Positions 18,176 to 26,664 of a DNA stretch of 64,000 nucleotides are shown here, piece by piece (within the stretch, counting starts at the first letter, position 1; every line of letters begins with the position of its first letter). A program made the position numbers and the translations under genes. This DNA is from an uncultured Lachnospiraceae bacterium (GTDB lineage: Bacteria; Bacillota; Clostridia; Lachnospirales; Lachnospiraceae). The notes beneath the pieces are model-generated. The model did no database searches. It was not told the origin of the DNA and was given only the letters and a program-made list of their open reading frames with translations. The DNA lies in assembly GCA_946558465.1 (NCBI GenBank), contig CAMNTM010000011.1:31782-95781 (forward strand), in the 5' to 3' direction.

Positions 18176-19474
18176 ATGAGAATAAAGGAACTTATGATAT
18201 ATAAAAATATGGAAGAAAGCGGTATTCTTCAGAATATGACTGTTCTGATGGAGGAATGCAGCAAAGAAGTTGATAAAGAAGACGACAAGGAGAGGCTTAA
18301 GGAACTGTTATTCGACAGTGTGAATCAGCTTCTTGAGCTGTCGGTAAGTCATGGATTTGAAGGCAATCTTTGGCACAATTATCTTACCTATCTGCTGGCC
18401 AGCCATGAGAATGCATACAGTACCTCCTGCGAAATCGTTGGAGAGGTGGAGGGTAGTATTAATGTAGCTGCACTGCATGATTTTACCATTTATAAGGAGC
18501 TGTATGATTATGAATTTTCAAAAATCGAGAAGGCTTTAGAGGTGCAGTGTTTGTCTTTTCTACAGGATTATAAAGGAAGCAGCAGGGCTGGAAAGGTATT
18601 TAACCGCAGAATCCGCGACCGCATCTGCAGTCTTGGGAAGAATCTTGCAGAGACAGAAAATGCAGAGGAATTTAAAACTGTGATGACACAGTTTTACAAA
18701 GAGTTTGGAGTAGGTAAGCTGGGACTCCACAAGGCATTTCGAGTTGAGCATGGCGAAAATGGGACGGAAATTGTCCCTATTACACGGATTGCCCATGTAC
18801 ATCTCGATGATCTGGTGGGCTATGAAATTGCAAAAAAGAAGCTGATAGAGAATACGGAGGCCTTTGTCAGAGGAAGAAGAGCTAATAACTGTTTGTTGTT
18901 CGGAGATGCAGGAACCGGAAAATCCTCTTCTATCAAAGCAATTCTGAATCAATATTATGACCAGGGACTTCGGATGATTGAGGTGTATAAGCATCAGTTT
19001 CAGGATCTGAATGATATCATCGGTCAGATTAAAAATCGAAATTACAAATTTATTATCTATATGGACGATCTTTCTTTTGAAGAATTTGAGATAGAATATA
19101 AATATCTAAAGGCTGTAATCGAGGGCGGTCTTGAAAAAAAACCGGAAAATGTGTTGATTTATGCCACATCAAACCGCAGGCATCTCATTCGGGAAACCTT
19201 TAAAGACAAGGCAGACAGAGATGAAGAGCTGCATACCAATGACACGGTACAGGAAAAGCTGTCTCTTGTAGCAAGATTCGGCGTGACAATTTATTATGGA
19301 AAACCGGATAAAAAGGAGTTTCAGCAGATTGTACTGGGGCTTGCAAGGCGCAGTGGAATAGATATGCCGAAGGAGAAGCTTCTTCTGGAGGCAAATCGGT
19401 GGGAGCTGAATCATGGAGGTCTGTCGGGACGGACAGCCCAGCAGTTTATAGATTATCTGGCGGGGAGGGAATAG
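18176..19474 (+). CDS. DUF815 AAA+ ATPase
   Basis: The protein has 432 residues from ATG 18176, with AGAGGAG at 18164-18170. The Walker A motif is LLFGDAGTGKSSS (about residue 240) and the Walker B motif IIYMDDLSFE. A sensor-like segment YATSNRRHLIRET follows, then the C-terminal lid GLSGRTAQQFIDYL. This is the DUF815 family, whose function is not established. It lies 10 bp behind pheA and directly upstream of a small conserved gene. Confidence 0.87.
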   Translation: MRIKELMIYKNMEESGILQNMTVLMEECSKEVDKEDDKERLKELLFDSVNQLLELSVSHGFEGNLWHNYLTYLLASHENAYSTSCEIVGEVEGSINVAALHDFTIYKELYDYEFSKIEKALEVQCLSFLQDYKGSSRAGKVFNRRIRDRICSLGKNLAETENAEEFKTVMTQFYKEFGVGKLGLHKAFRVEHGENGTEIVPITRIAHVHLDDLVGYEIAKKKLIENTEAFVRGRRANNCLLFGDAGTGKSSSIKAILNQYYDQGLRMIEVYKHQFQDLNDIIGQIKNRNYKFIIYMDDLSFEEFEIEYKYLKAVIEGGLEKKPENVLIYATSNRRHLIRETFKDKADRDEELHTNDTVQEKLSLVARFGVTIYYGKPDKKEFQQIVLGLARRSGIDMPKEKLLLEANRWELNHGGLSGRTAQQFIDYLAGRE

Positions 19475-19750
19475 ATGGCAAATCGAATGGAAAATATGTG
19501 GAAAGCAGTAGATGCCCATCAGGGAGAGCAGTTTTATACGATAAAGGGTCTTCCCTTTGTCTATCGTGTGCGGGGCGGGGAATGTTTTATAGACCGGCGT
19601 AAGAAATCTATTACACGAGCTACGTTTGAAAAAGCGCACCAGCGCTTGATTGAGGATGAGGACTGTCAGATTACCGGCCCCAAGCAGCTGGGAGTATTTG
19701 GAGCGCCGTATGTATGGGCTATTTTTAAAGAGATTGGAATCATTAGATAA
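19475..19750 (+). CDS. Small conserved hypothetical protein
   Basis: This 91-residue protein is not recognised. Its ATG follows the stop of the DUF815 gene without a gap, and GGGAGGGA lies just upstream, so it is co-translated with the ATPase. It is mixed alpha/beta and basic, with no membrane segment. Segments such as FVYRVRGGECFIDRRKKSITRA suggest a compact domain, perhaps nucleic-acid binding, but this is only a guess. A terminator follows. Confidence 0.7.
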   Translation: MANRMENMWKAVDAHQGEQFYTIKGLPFVYRVRGGECFIDRRKKSITRATFEKAHQRLIEDEDCQITGPKQLGVFGAPYVWAIFKEIGIIR

Positions 19751-19775
19751 GGTGAGAAAATGGAACATGAAAGGA

Positions 19776-19829
19776 AAGTGCTGCGCGATGAAAGGAAAAA
19801 TCTATTCATCATGCAGCACTTCTGTTTTT
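19776..19829 (+). terminator. Terminator between the pheA operon and convergent rqcH
   Basis: AAGTGCTGC (19776-19784) plus GATGAA pairs with TTCATC plus GCAGCACTT (19813-19821). A T-rich run follows at 19825-19829, overlapping the end of rqcH. Confidence 0.7.
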
Positions 19830-21570
19830 AGTCTGCCTGTGCTTCTTTTATATGGGATATGTCTGAATCAATTACGAGAGAATAATTCGTGTAATATACG
19901 ACAAATCCCGGCTTTGCACCGTTTGGCTTTTTAACATGTTTTTTCTCCACATAGTCGATTTCTACCTTATCATTTCCTCGGTTTTTTGAATAATAGGCAG
20001 CTAACCGACCGGCTTCTTCAAAGGTTCTGTCAGGAAGCTCGTCTCCATTTGTGCGGACGATGACATGAGAACCCGGAGCGCCTTTGGCATGGAACCACCA
20101 GTCGTTTCCGGAAGCAAAGGAAAAGGTCAGCTCATCATTTTGGAGGTTATTTTTTCCTACATACATATGGTATCCGTCGCCGGAGATGTAGTGCAGCGGG
20201 CGGCTTGTGAGTTTCATCTTCTTTTTAGTAAATTTGCGGCGGATATATCCGCTCTGCATCAGCTCTTCTTTAATCTGCGCAAGGTCAGCTTCACTTTGGG
20301 CAATGTCAAGAGCTGTACCGATGGATTCCAGATACCGGATATCGCCGTCGGTTTCTAAAAGAAGCTTGGTCAGGGCTTCGCAGGTGCGTTTCTGCTTATT
20401 ATAGCGGGCAAAGTATTTCTGAGAATTCTCCTGTGGAGTTTTTACAGGGTCAAGAGGAATTGTGATTTCCTCATTTGTATAATAGTTCAGGCAGGTAAGC
20501 TCTTTGGAGCCGGGAGCCAGGTTATATCCATAGGTGTTGAGAAGTTCTCCGTATATCTTATAGCGCTCCCGGTCTTGTGTATCTTTAAGCTGTCTGGTCT
20601 GCAGGTCGTATTTTTTACGGTTACGTTCCAATGCAGTCTGAACTACGTGGCGCAGATCTGTGCTTTTCTGCCTTATGCGCGTCACCATGTTTTTTGCAGC
20701 GTAGTAGGTCTGAAGAACCTCCGATATTGAAGGAAATGAAATCTCCTCGTATAAACCACAGTGACTGAAGGGAAGTGCACTGAATTCCGCAGGGACATTT
20801 TCCTTATAGTATATTACCGGGTGGAAATTCTTATTTTTCACTTCAGCTATATAATAGGAGAACTGTCGGTAAAGATGTGTCAGTAAATCTTCCGAGAACT
20901 CTCCTGCAGGCATGTTCGAGTCTAGTCCGGCTCTGTGGCAGATATCCTCGGCAGCTATGGGACTGATACCGGTAAAGCTGGTGTATAGAGCCTTTCCGGC
21001 AGGCACTGGTTTTCCCCTGACAGCGCAGATAAAATGATCCTTATCAAGGTTCAGAGGGTTAAGCTTTGCCATAGTATCCGGTATAAAGTATTTTCTTCCC
21101 GGCAGAACCTCGCGCACAGAACTCATCTGTGCGGATACATGCTTAATGCTGTCAATAATCATTTCCTTGTCATCACAAAAAATGATATTGCTGTGTTTTC
21201 CCATAATTTCAACAATCAGCTTTTTCCGGCAGGGATCGCCCAGCTCATCTAAGTGCTCTATATCGATACAGATAATACGCTCAAGTCCAGGCTGAGAGAT
21301 TCCGGTGATCCGTCCGCCTCCGATATGCTTGCGCAGCAGCATGCAGAAATTTGGAGCCGTTAAGGGGCTGTTTTTATTTTCATCTGTCAGGTAGATAAGT
21401 GGAAGAGAGGCACAGGCCGAGATATAAAGGCGCTTTTGTCCCTCCGGTGTTTTGATGGTAAGCAGCAGCTCATCGTTTTCCGGCTGAGCAATCTTAGCGA
21501 TCCGTCCTCCGGTTAAGCCTTCTGTAAGCTCGTGTACAAGTGCCGCAACAGTAATTCCGTCAAATGCCAT
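19828..21570 (-). CDS. rqcH: NFACT-family ribosome quality control factor RqcH (Rqc2 homologue)
   Basis: The protein has 580 residues. The NFACT-N domain begins MAFDGITVAALVHEL and includes GGRIAKIAQPENDELLL. A coiled-coil middle and the NFACT-R domain SGNDWWFHAKGAPGSHVIVRT follow; the DWWFHA..GSHV signature is diagnostic. Older annotations call this a fibronectin-binding protein. In Bacillus, RqcH recruits tRNA-Ala to stalled 50S subunits and adds alanine tails. It has its own promoter at 21609-21637, diverging from yicC. Confidence 0.93.
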   Translation of the reverse strand: MAFDGITVAALVHELTEGLTGGRIAKIAQPENDELLLTIKTPEGQKRLYISACASLPLIYLTDENKNSPLTAPNFCMLLRKHIGGGRITGISQPGLERIICIDIEHLDELGDPCRKKLIVEIMGKHSNIIFCDDKEMIIDSIKHVSAQMSSVREVLPGRKYFIPDTMAKLNPLNLDKDHFICAVRGKPVPAGKALYTSFTGISPIAAEDICHRAGLDSNMPAGEFSEDLLTHLYRQFSYYIAEVKNKNFHPVIYYKENVPAEFSALPFSHCGLYEEISFPSISEVLQTYYAAKNMVTRIRQKSTDLRHVVQTALERNRKKYDLQTRQLKDTQDRERYKIYGELLNTYGYNLAPGSKELTCLNYYTNEEITIPLDPVKTPQENSQKYFARYNKQKRTCEALTKLLLETDGDIRYLESIGTALDIAQSEADLAQIKEELMQSGYIRRKFTKKKMKLTSRPLHYISGDGYHMYVGKNNLQNDELTFSFASGNDWWFHAKGAPGSHVIVRTNGDELPDRTFEEAGRLAAYYSKNRGNDKVEIDYVEKKHVKKPNGAKPGFVVYYTNYSLVIDSDISHIKEAQAD

Positions 21571-21608
21571 AATGATCGAGTCCTTTCCTTGATCTTAATA
21601 ATGTTTTC

Positions 21609-21637
21609 ATTGTAGCATAGTTGACGTGATATTCCAA
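21609..21637 (-). promoter_or_regulatory. Sigma-A promoter for rqcH
   Basis: On the minus strand TTGGAA (21637-21632), 17-bp spacer, TACAAT (21614-21609). It overlaps the opposite yicC promoter. Confidence 0.6.
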
Positions 21638-21649
21638 ATGACTTATAAT
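21621..21649 (+). promoter_or_regulatory. Sigma-A promoter for the yicC-gmk-rpoZ operon
   Basis: TTGACG (21621-21626), 17-bp spacer, perfect TATAAT (21644-21649). Confidence 0.75.
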
Positions 21650-21694
21650 AAAATGCGGGAAAAGTCGATTATATATTAGGAAGAGGTTCATATC

Positions 21695-22576
21695 ATGATA
21701 AAAAGTATGACAGGCTTTGGAAGATGTGAGGTATCTGACAAGGAGCGCAGATTTACAATAGAGATGAAGGGTGTAAATCATCGTTATCTGGATGTAAATA
21801 TCCGGATGCCAAAAAAGCTGAATTTTTTTGAAACTGCAATCCGCAGTCTGATGAAACAGAGTATCTTAAGAGGAAAGGTAGATTTGTTTATTACCTATGA
21901 AGACCTGTCAGAGAGCCAGGTGTCCCTCAAATATAATGAGAGTCTGGCAGGAGAATATCTTACTTATCTTAATCAGATGGAGGAGAGGTTTTCTTTGGAA
22001 AATGATGTCCGCGTATCTACCCTGTCCCGTTATCCGGAGGTGTTTACTATGGAAGAGCGGACTTTGGATGAGGAGGAAATCTGGAATGTGCTTAAGCAGG
22101 CTCTTGACGGAGCTGTCGGGCGATTCGTAGAGACAAGGATCCTGGAGGGAGAAAATCTGAAGAAGGATATCCTTTTAAAGCTTGACGGGATGCTTAAGCT
22201 GGTGGCATTTATTGAGGAGCGTACGCCGGAGATTCTTACACAGTACAGGGAAAAGCTGGAGGGAAAGGTAAAAGAGCTTTTAGGAGATGCGCAGATGGAG
22301 GAGAGCCGTATTGCGGCAGAAGTAGTATTATTTGCGGACAAGATCTGTACGGATGAGGAAGTGGTGCGTTTAAGGAGCCATATTATACATATGAAGGAGA
22401 CGCTGCAGTCGGACGAGTCCGGAATCGGCCGAAAGCTTGATTTTATTGCCCAGGAGATGAACCGGGAGGCGAATACAATTCTTTCGAAAGCGAATGACTT
22501 GAAAGTATCAAATGTCGGGATTGACTTGAAGACAGAGATTGAGAAGGTAAGAGAACAGATTCAGAATATCGAATAG
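21695..22576 (+). CDS. yicC: YicC-family endoribonuclease
   Basis: This 293-residue protein starts MIKSMTGFGRCE, the hallmark of the family, and contains VNHRYLDVNIRMPKKL and the C-terminal segment KLDFIAQEMNREANTILSKA. YicC proteins are reported as ribonucleases acting on small RNAs in enterobacteria. The first gene of an operon reading into gmk 10 bp downstream; this gene order is conserved in Firmicutes. Confidence 0.93.
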   Translation: MIKSMTGFGRCEVSDKERRFTIEMKGVNHRYLDVNIRMPKKLNFFETAIRSLMKQSILRGKVDLFITYEDLSESQVSLKYNESLAGEYLTYLNQMEERFSLENDVRVSTLSRYPEVFTMEERTLDEEEIWNVLKQALDGAVGRFVETRILEGENLKKDILLKLDGMLKLVAFIEERTPEILTQYREKLEGKVKELLGDAQMEESRIAAEVVLFADKICTDEEVVRLRSHIIHMKETLQSDESGIGRKLDFIAQEMNREANTILSKANDLKVSNVGIDLKTEIEKVREQIQNIE

Positions 22577-22586
22577 GAGAGCAGAG

Positions 22587-23207
22587 ATGGAAGGAAAAGG
22601 GATTCTGATTGTAGTATCCGGGTTTTCGGGTTCGGGAAAAGGGACGCTTATGAGACGGCTGCTTGAAAAATATGATAATTATGCATTGTCAGTTTCTGCA
22701 ACAACCAGAAGTCCCCGGCCCGGAGAAGAAGAGGGAAAGGCATATTTTTTCAAAACTGTAGACGAATTTGAAAAAATGATTGCGAAAGATGAACTGATAG
22801 AGTATGCTAGATACGTAGATAATTATTATGGTACGCCGCGTGTCTATGTAGAAGAAAAGCTGCGGGAGGGCAGAGATGTAATCCTTGAGATTGAGATTCA
22901 AGGGGCATTGAAGGTGAAGGAACAGTTTCCGGATACCCTGCTTTTGTTTGTGACGCCTCCTACGGCGGCGGAGCTTAGAAGCCGTCTGACCGGCCGGGGC
23001 ACCGAGACGATGGAGGTTATTGAGAGTCGTCTAAGAAGGGCAGAGGAAGAGGCGGACAGCATGAAGTATTATGATTATTTGATTATTAATGATAAGCTGG
23101 AGGAATGTGTGGCTGAAGTTCACAGTATTATCCAGGGGGAGCACAGGCGAGGATTCCGTAACAAGACATTCATGGAGAATATAAAGAAAGAGCTGAAAGG
23201 AGAATAA
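22587..23207 (+). CDS. gmk: Guanylate kinase
   Basis: The protein has 206 residues. The P-loop is GFSGSGKGT (residues 12-20). The GMP-binding region SVSATTRSPRPGE and the segment ILEIEIQGALKVK are present. It phosphorylates GMP to GDP. It lies 10 bp behind yicC and four bases ahead of rpoZ. Confidence 0.96.
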   Translation: MEGKGILIVVSGFSGSGKGTLMRRLLEKYDNYALSVSATTRSPRPGEEEGKAYFFKTVDEFEKMIAKDELIEYARYVDNYYGTPRVYVEEKLREGRDVILEIEIQGALKVKEQFPDTLLLFVTPPTAAELRSRLTGRGTETMEVIESRLRRAEEEADSMKYYDYLIINDKLEECVAEVHSIIQGEHRRGFRNKTFMENIKKELKGE

Positions 23208-23210
23208 TGT

Positions 23211-23450
23211 ATGCTTCACCCATCTTACACAGATTTAATGAAGGTCGTGAATAAGGACGTAGAAGAAGGAGAGACAAAGGTTGTAAACAGCCGCTATTCT
23301 ATTGTGATGGCAACGGCAAAAAGAGCGAGACAGCTGATTGACGGAGCCGTGCCTCTTGCGGAGGTAAAGGATGGCGGGAAACCGCTGTCTGTAGCGATTG
23401 CGGAGCTGAATCAGGCAAAGATTAAGGTTGTAGGAGAAGAAGACGAATAA
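23211..23450 (+). CDS. rpoZ: RNA polymerase omega subunit
   Basis: This 79-residue protein contains the omega core NSRYSIVMATAKRARQLI and PLSVAIAELNQAKI. It assists assembly of the beta' subunit. It starts three bases after the gmk stop, the usual gmk-rpoZ arrangement. GAAAGGAG supplies the ribosome binding site. Confidence 0.95.
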   Translation: MLHPSYTDLMKVVNKDVEEGETKVVNSRYSIVMATAKRARQLIDGAVPLAEVKDGGKPLSVAIAELNQAKIKVVGEEDE

Positions 23451-23458
23451 AAAGCTTG

Positions 23459-23490
23459 AAGGCAGATGCGGCAGGTATCTGCCTTTCTTT
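23459..23490 (+). terminator. Terminator-like hairpin inside the operon, after rpoZ
   Basis: AAGGCAGAT (23459-23467) pairs perfectly with ATCTGCCTT (23477-23485), followed by TCTTT. The outer CTTGAA/TTCAAG bases extend it. The T run is interrupted, so it is probably a partial terminator that lowers expression of rimO onward. Confidence 0.5.
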
Positions 23491-23517
23491 CAAGAAAAAG
23501 AAAGAGGAAATATCAGG

Positions 23518-24849
23518 ATGAAAGTATTATTCATATCTCTTGGCTGTGATAAGAATCTGGTAGATTCGGAAGTTATGCTGGGGCTTTTGGAGCAGGGGGG
23601 CTGTGAGATTGTAGATGATGAAACGCAGGCAGAGATAATTATAATTAACACCTGCTGCTTTATTCATGATGCGAAGGAAGAGAGCATTCAGACTATTTTA
23701 GAGATGGCAGAATACAAGAAGACAGGAAATCTGAAAGTGTTGATTGTGACCGGATGTCTGGCACAGCGGTATCAGCAGGAGATATTTACAGAGATCCCAG
23801 AGGTAGATGCGGTGCTTGGGACAAGTGCATATGATAAGATTATGCAGGCGGTTCAGGAAGCGCTTGAAGGAAAGGGGCGCCTGATGCTGGAAAGTCTGGA
23901 GGTACTTCCGGATGCAAGGACGAAGCGGCTGATAACTACGGGAGGACATTTTGCCTATCTGAAGATTGCGGAAGGATGTGATAAACACTGTACCTACTGT
24001 ATTATTCCTAAAATCAGAGGAAATTATCGGAGTGTTCCGATGGAGCAGCTTTTAAAGGAGGCGGAAGCGCTGGCCCTTCAGGGTGTGAAGGAGCTGATTA
24101 TAGTCGCGCAGGAGACGACCGTGTATGGAAAGGACCTTTACGGAGAAAAATGTCTTTCCAAGCTTTTAAAGGGACTTTGCAGGATAAAGGGAATCCGCTG
24201 GATAAGGCTTCTTTACTGCTATCCGGAGGAGATTGATGATGAACTGATTCAAGTGATGAAAGAGGAGAGGAAAATCTGTCATTACCTGGATATTCCAATC
24301 CAGCATGCCAGCGATGAGATTTTAAAGCGTATGGGGAGGCGGACAACGAGAAAGCAGCTGACAGAGATTATAAAGAAGCTTCGCCGTGAGATCCCGGATA
24401 TTGCGCTTCGCACAACGTTAATTACCGGTTTTCCGGGAGAGACGAGGGAGCAGCATGAGGAGCTTCTTACGTTTGTAGACGAGATGGAATTTGACAGACT
24501 GGGGGTATTTACCTATTCTCCGGAGGAGGATACGCCGGCGGCCGTGATGCCAGGGCAGATTCCTGATGAGATTAAGGAGGAGCGTCAGGTTGAACTTATG
24601 GAGCTGCAGCAGGAGGCTGCATTTGATCTTGCAGAACGGATGACGGGGAAAGAGATAGTAGTTATGATTGAAGGCAGGGTTGTTGATGAAGAGGTTTATG
24701 TGGGGAGGACCTATAAGGATGCTCCCGGTGTTGACGGATTGATCTTTGTGTCCTGTGACGGGGAAGCAGAATTGATGTCCGGAGATTTTGCAAAGGTAAG
24801 AGTAACCGGAGCATTAGAATATGATTTGATAGGAGAGTTGATTTCATGA
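23518..24849 (+). CDS. rimO: Ribosomal protein S12 methylthiotransferase RimO
   Basis: This 443-residue radical SAM enzyme methylthiolates an aspartate of S12. The N-terminal UPF0004 domain starts VLFISLGCDKNLVDSE with cysteines for a second cluster (NTCCFI and TGCLAQRY). The radical SAM motif is CDKHCTYC (CX3CX2C), followed by a C-terminal TRAM domain. SLGCDKN..D and IRGNYRS favour RimO over MiaB. The stop overlaps pgsA (ATGA). Confidence 0.93.
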   Translation: MKVLFISLGCDKNLVDSEVMLGLLEQGGCEIVDDETQAEIIIINTCCFIHDAKEESIQTILEMAEYKKTGNLKVLIVTGCLAQRYQQEIFTEIPEVDAVLGTSAYDKIMQAVQEALEGKGRLMLESLEVLPDARTKRLITTGGHFAYLKIAEGCDKHCTYCIIPKIRGNYRSVPMEQLLKEAEALALQGVKELIIVAQETTVYGKDLYGEKCLSKLLKGLCRIKGIRWIRLLYCYPEEIDDELIQVMKEERKICHYLDIPIQHASDEILKRMGRRTTRKQLTEIIKKLRREIPDIALRTTLITGFPGETREQHEELLTFVDEMEFDRLGVFTYSPEEDTPAAVMPGQIPDEIKEERQVELMELQQEAAFDLAERMTGKEIVVMIEGRVVDEEVYVGRTYKDAPGVDGLIFVSCDGEAELMSGDFAKVRVTGALEYDLIGELIS

Positions 24850-25388
24850 ATTTACCAAACAAACTGACTGTGTTAAGAGTGATTATGGTACCGTTTTTTG
24901 TGTTTTTTATGTTGACGGATGCAGGAGGGACGGCAAATAAATGGATTGCCCTTATTCTATTTTGCGGAGCGAGCCTTACAGATCTTTTGGATGGAAAGAT
25001 TGCGCGTGCAAGGAATCTGGTGACCAATTTTGGAAAGTTCATGGACCCGCTGGCGGATAAGCTGCTTGTCTGTTCTGCGATGATTTGCCTGATCCCGTCA
25101 GGAGAGCTTGAGGCGTGGGTTGTGATTGTTATCATTGCCAGGGAGTTTATTATCAGCGGATTCCGGCTTGTGGCATCTGATAACGGAATTGTGATTGCGG
25201 CGAGCTACTGGGGGAAATTTAAGACAGTTTCCCAGATGGCGATGATTATCGTACTGATTGCTGATTTCGGAGGAGTATTTGATATGATTGGAATGGTGTT
25301 AGTCTGGGTATCCTTAATATTAACAGTAGTATCACTGGGTGATTATGTAGCAAAGAATGTACAGGTATTAACACAAGGAGGAATGTAA
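24846..25388 (+). CDS. pgsA: CDP-diacylglycerol-glycerol-3-phosphate 3-phosphatidyltransferase
   Basis: The protein has 180 residues and several membrane helices. The CDP-alcohol phosphotransferase motif is DLLDGKIARARN..GKFMDPLADKLL, i.e. D-G-x2-A-R-x8-G-x3-D-x3-D. It makes phosphatidylglycerophosphate. It overlaps rimO by four bases and cinA follows after one base, so the three are tightly coupled. Confidence 0.94.
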   Translation: MNLPNKLTVLRVIMVPFFVFFMLTDAGGTANKWIALILFCGASLTDLLDGKIARARNLVTNFGKFMDPLADKLLVCSAMICLIPSGELEAWVVIVIIAREFIISGFRLVASDNGIVIAASYWGKFKTVSQMAMIIVLIADFGGVFDMIGMVLVWVSLILTVVSLGDYVAKNVQVLTQGGM

Positions 25389-25389
25389 T

Positions 25390-26634
25390 ATGACAGTAGA
25401 GCTGATTTCCGTAGGAACAGAGATATTGCTTGGGAATATTGTAAATACGAACGCAGCATATCTTGCCGAAAAATGTGCCCTTCTAGGCCTTTCCTGTTAT
25501 TACCAGAGTGTTGTGGGGGATAATGAGAAACGTTTAAGACAGACTGTCGAGCTGGCGCTGTCAAGGTCAGATATTATCATCCTAAGTGGAGGACTCGGTC
25601 CTACAAAGGATGATTTGACAAAAGAGGTGACAGCGGAGGTTTTCGGAAGGAAGCTGTATGAGGATGCGCATTCAAAAGAAAGGATTGTAGAATTTTTCCG
25701 TCAGATGAAGTCTAAGAAGATAACAGAAAATAATTGGAAGCAGGCAATGGTTCCGGAAGGCGCGATAGTAGTAGACAATCATAACGGAACGGCTCCTGGG
25801 CTTATCTTGGAAGGGGAGAATAAGACGGCGATACTGCTTCCGGGTCCTCCGAATGAATTAAAGCCGATGTTTGAGGAGGCAATTGCTCCATATCTTGGCC
25901 GCCTTCAGCCGGAAGGTATATATTCTAAGATGGTTAAGCTGTGTGGAATCGGAGAGAGCAAAGCGGAGACTATGATTTCCGATCTTATGGATGCACAGTC
26001 AAATCCGACGCTTGCACCTTATGCAAAGACAGGGGAGGTGCATCTTCGGGTGACGGCAAAGGCAGAGAGCGAGAAGAAGGCAGAACAGCTTATGGCGCCG
26101 ATGCTTAAGGAGCTTTACAATCGTTTTGGCAGTATGGTGTTTACAGAGGAGGAAGAAGTAACACTAGAGGAGGCTGTTGCGGCCTTGCTGGAGAAGAAGG
26201 GGCTTACTGTAACGACGGCGGAGTCCTGTACTGGCGGTAAATTGGCGGGAAGAATTATGAATGTTCCGGGCGTATCAAGGGTGTATAAGGAAGGCTATAT
26301 CACCTATTCAAATGAAGCTAAGAGAAAGCTTCTGGGGGTGAAGGAAGAGACGCTTAAGGCTTATGGAGCAGTGAGCAGGCAGACGGCAGAAGAGATGGCG
26401 GCGGGCGCGGCGGAGGCGGCAGGCGCGGATGCCGCACTTGGCGTGACTGGAATTGCGGGACCGGACGGAGGAACTGAGGAGAAGCCGGTGGGATTAGTGT
26501 ATATCGGGTGTTTTGTAAAAGGACATATTCGTGTGGAAGAGTTTTATTTTACCGGTAATCGGGAGAAAATCCGGGATTATGCGGCGGTACGGGCGCTCAC
26601 TCTGCTTCGAGAGGAGCTTTTGAGCTATGCATAG
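25390..26634 (+). CDS. cinA: CinA family protein (competence/damage-inducible, NMN deamidase/ADP-ribose pyrophosphatase type)
   Basis: The protein has 414 residues. The N-terminal MoCF-like domain has ISVGTEILLGNIVNTNA and SGGLGPTKDDLTKE. The C-terminal CinA domain has TTAESCTGGKLAGR and GVTGIAGPDGGTEEKPVG. AAGGAGGAA upstream of ATG 25390 is strong. This is the last gene of the yicC operon as far as spacing shows; 30 bp separate it from the next gene. In many Firmicutes cinA precedes recA, which is not the case here. Confidence 0.95.
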   Translation: MTVELISVGTEILLGNIVNTNAAYLAEKCALLGLSCYYQSVVGDNEKRLRQTVELALSRSDIIILSGGLGPTKDDLTKEVTAEVFGRKLYEDAHSKERIVEFFRQMKSKKITENNWKQAMVPEGAIVVDNHNGTAPGLILEGENKTAILLPGPPNELKPMFEEAIAPYLGRLQPEGIYSKMVKLCGIGESKAETMISDLMDAQSNPTLAPYAKTGEVHLRVTAKAESEKKAEQLMAPMLKELYNRFGSMVFTEEEEVTLEEAVAALLEKKGLTVTTAESCTGGKLAGRIMNVPGVSRVYKEGYITYSNEAKRKLLGVKEETLKAYGAVSRQTAEEMAAGAAEAAGADAALGVTGIAGPDGGTEEKPVGLVYIGCFVKGHIRVEEFYFTGNREKIRDYAAVRALTLLREELLSYA

Positions 26635-26664
26635 TTCATAAATTCGTAAAGGAGGCTGCGGTAT

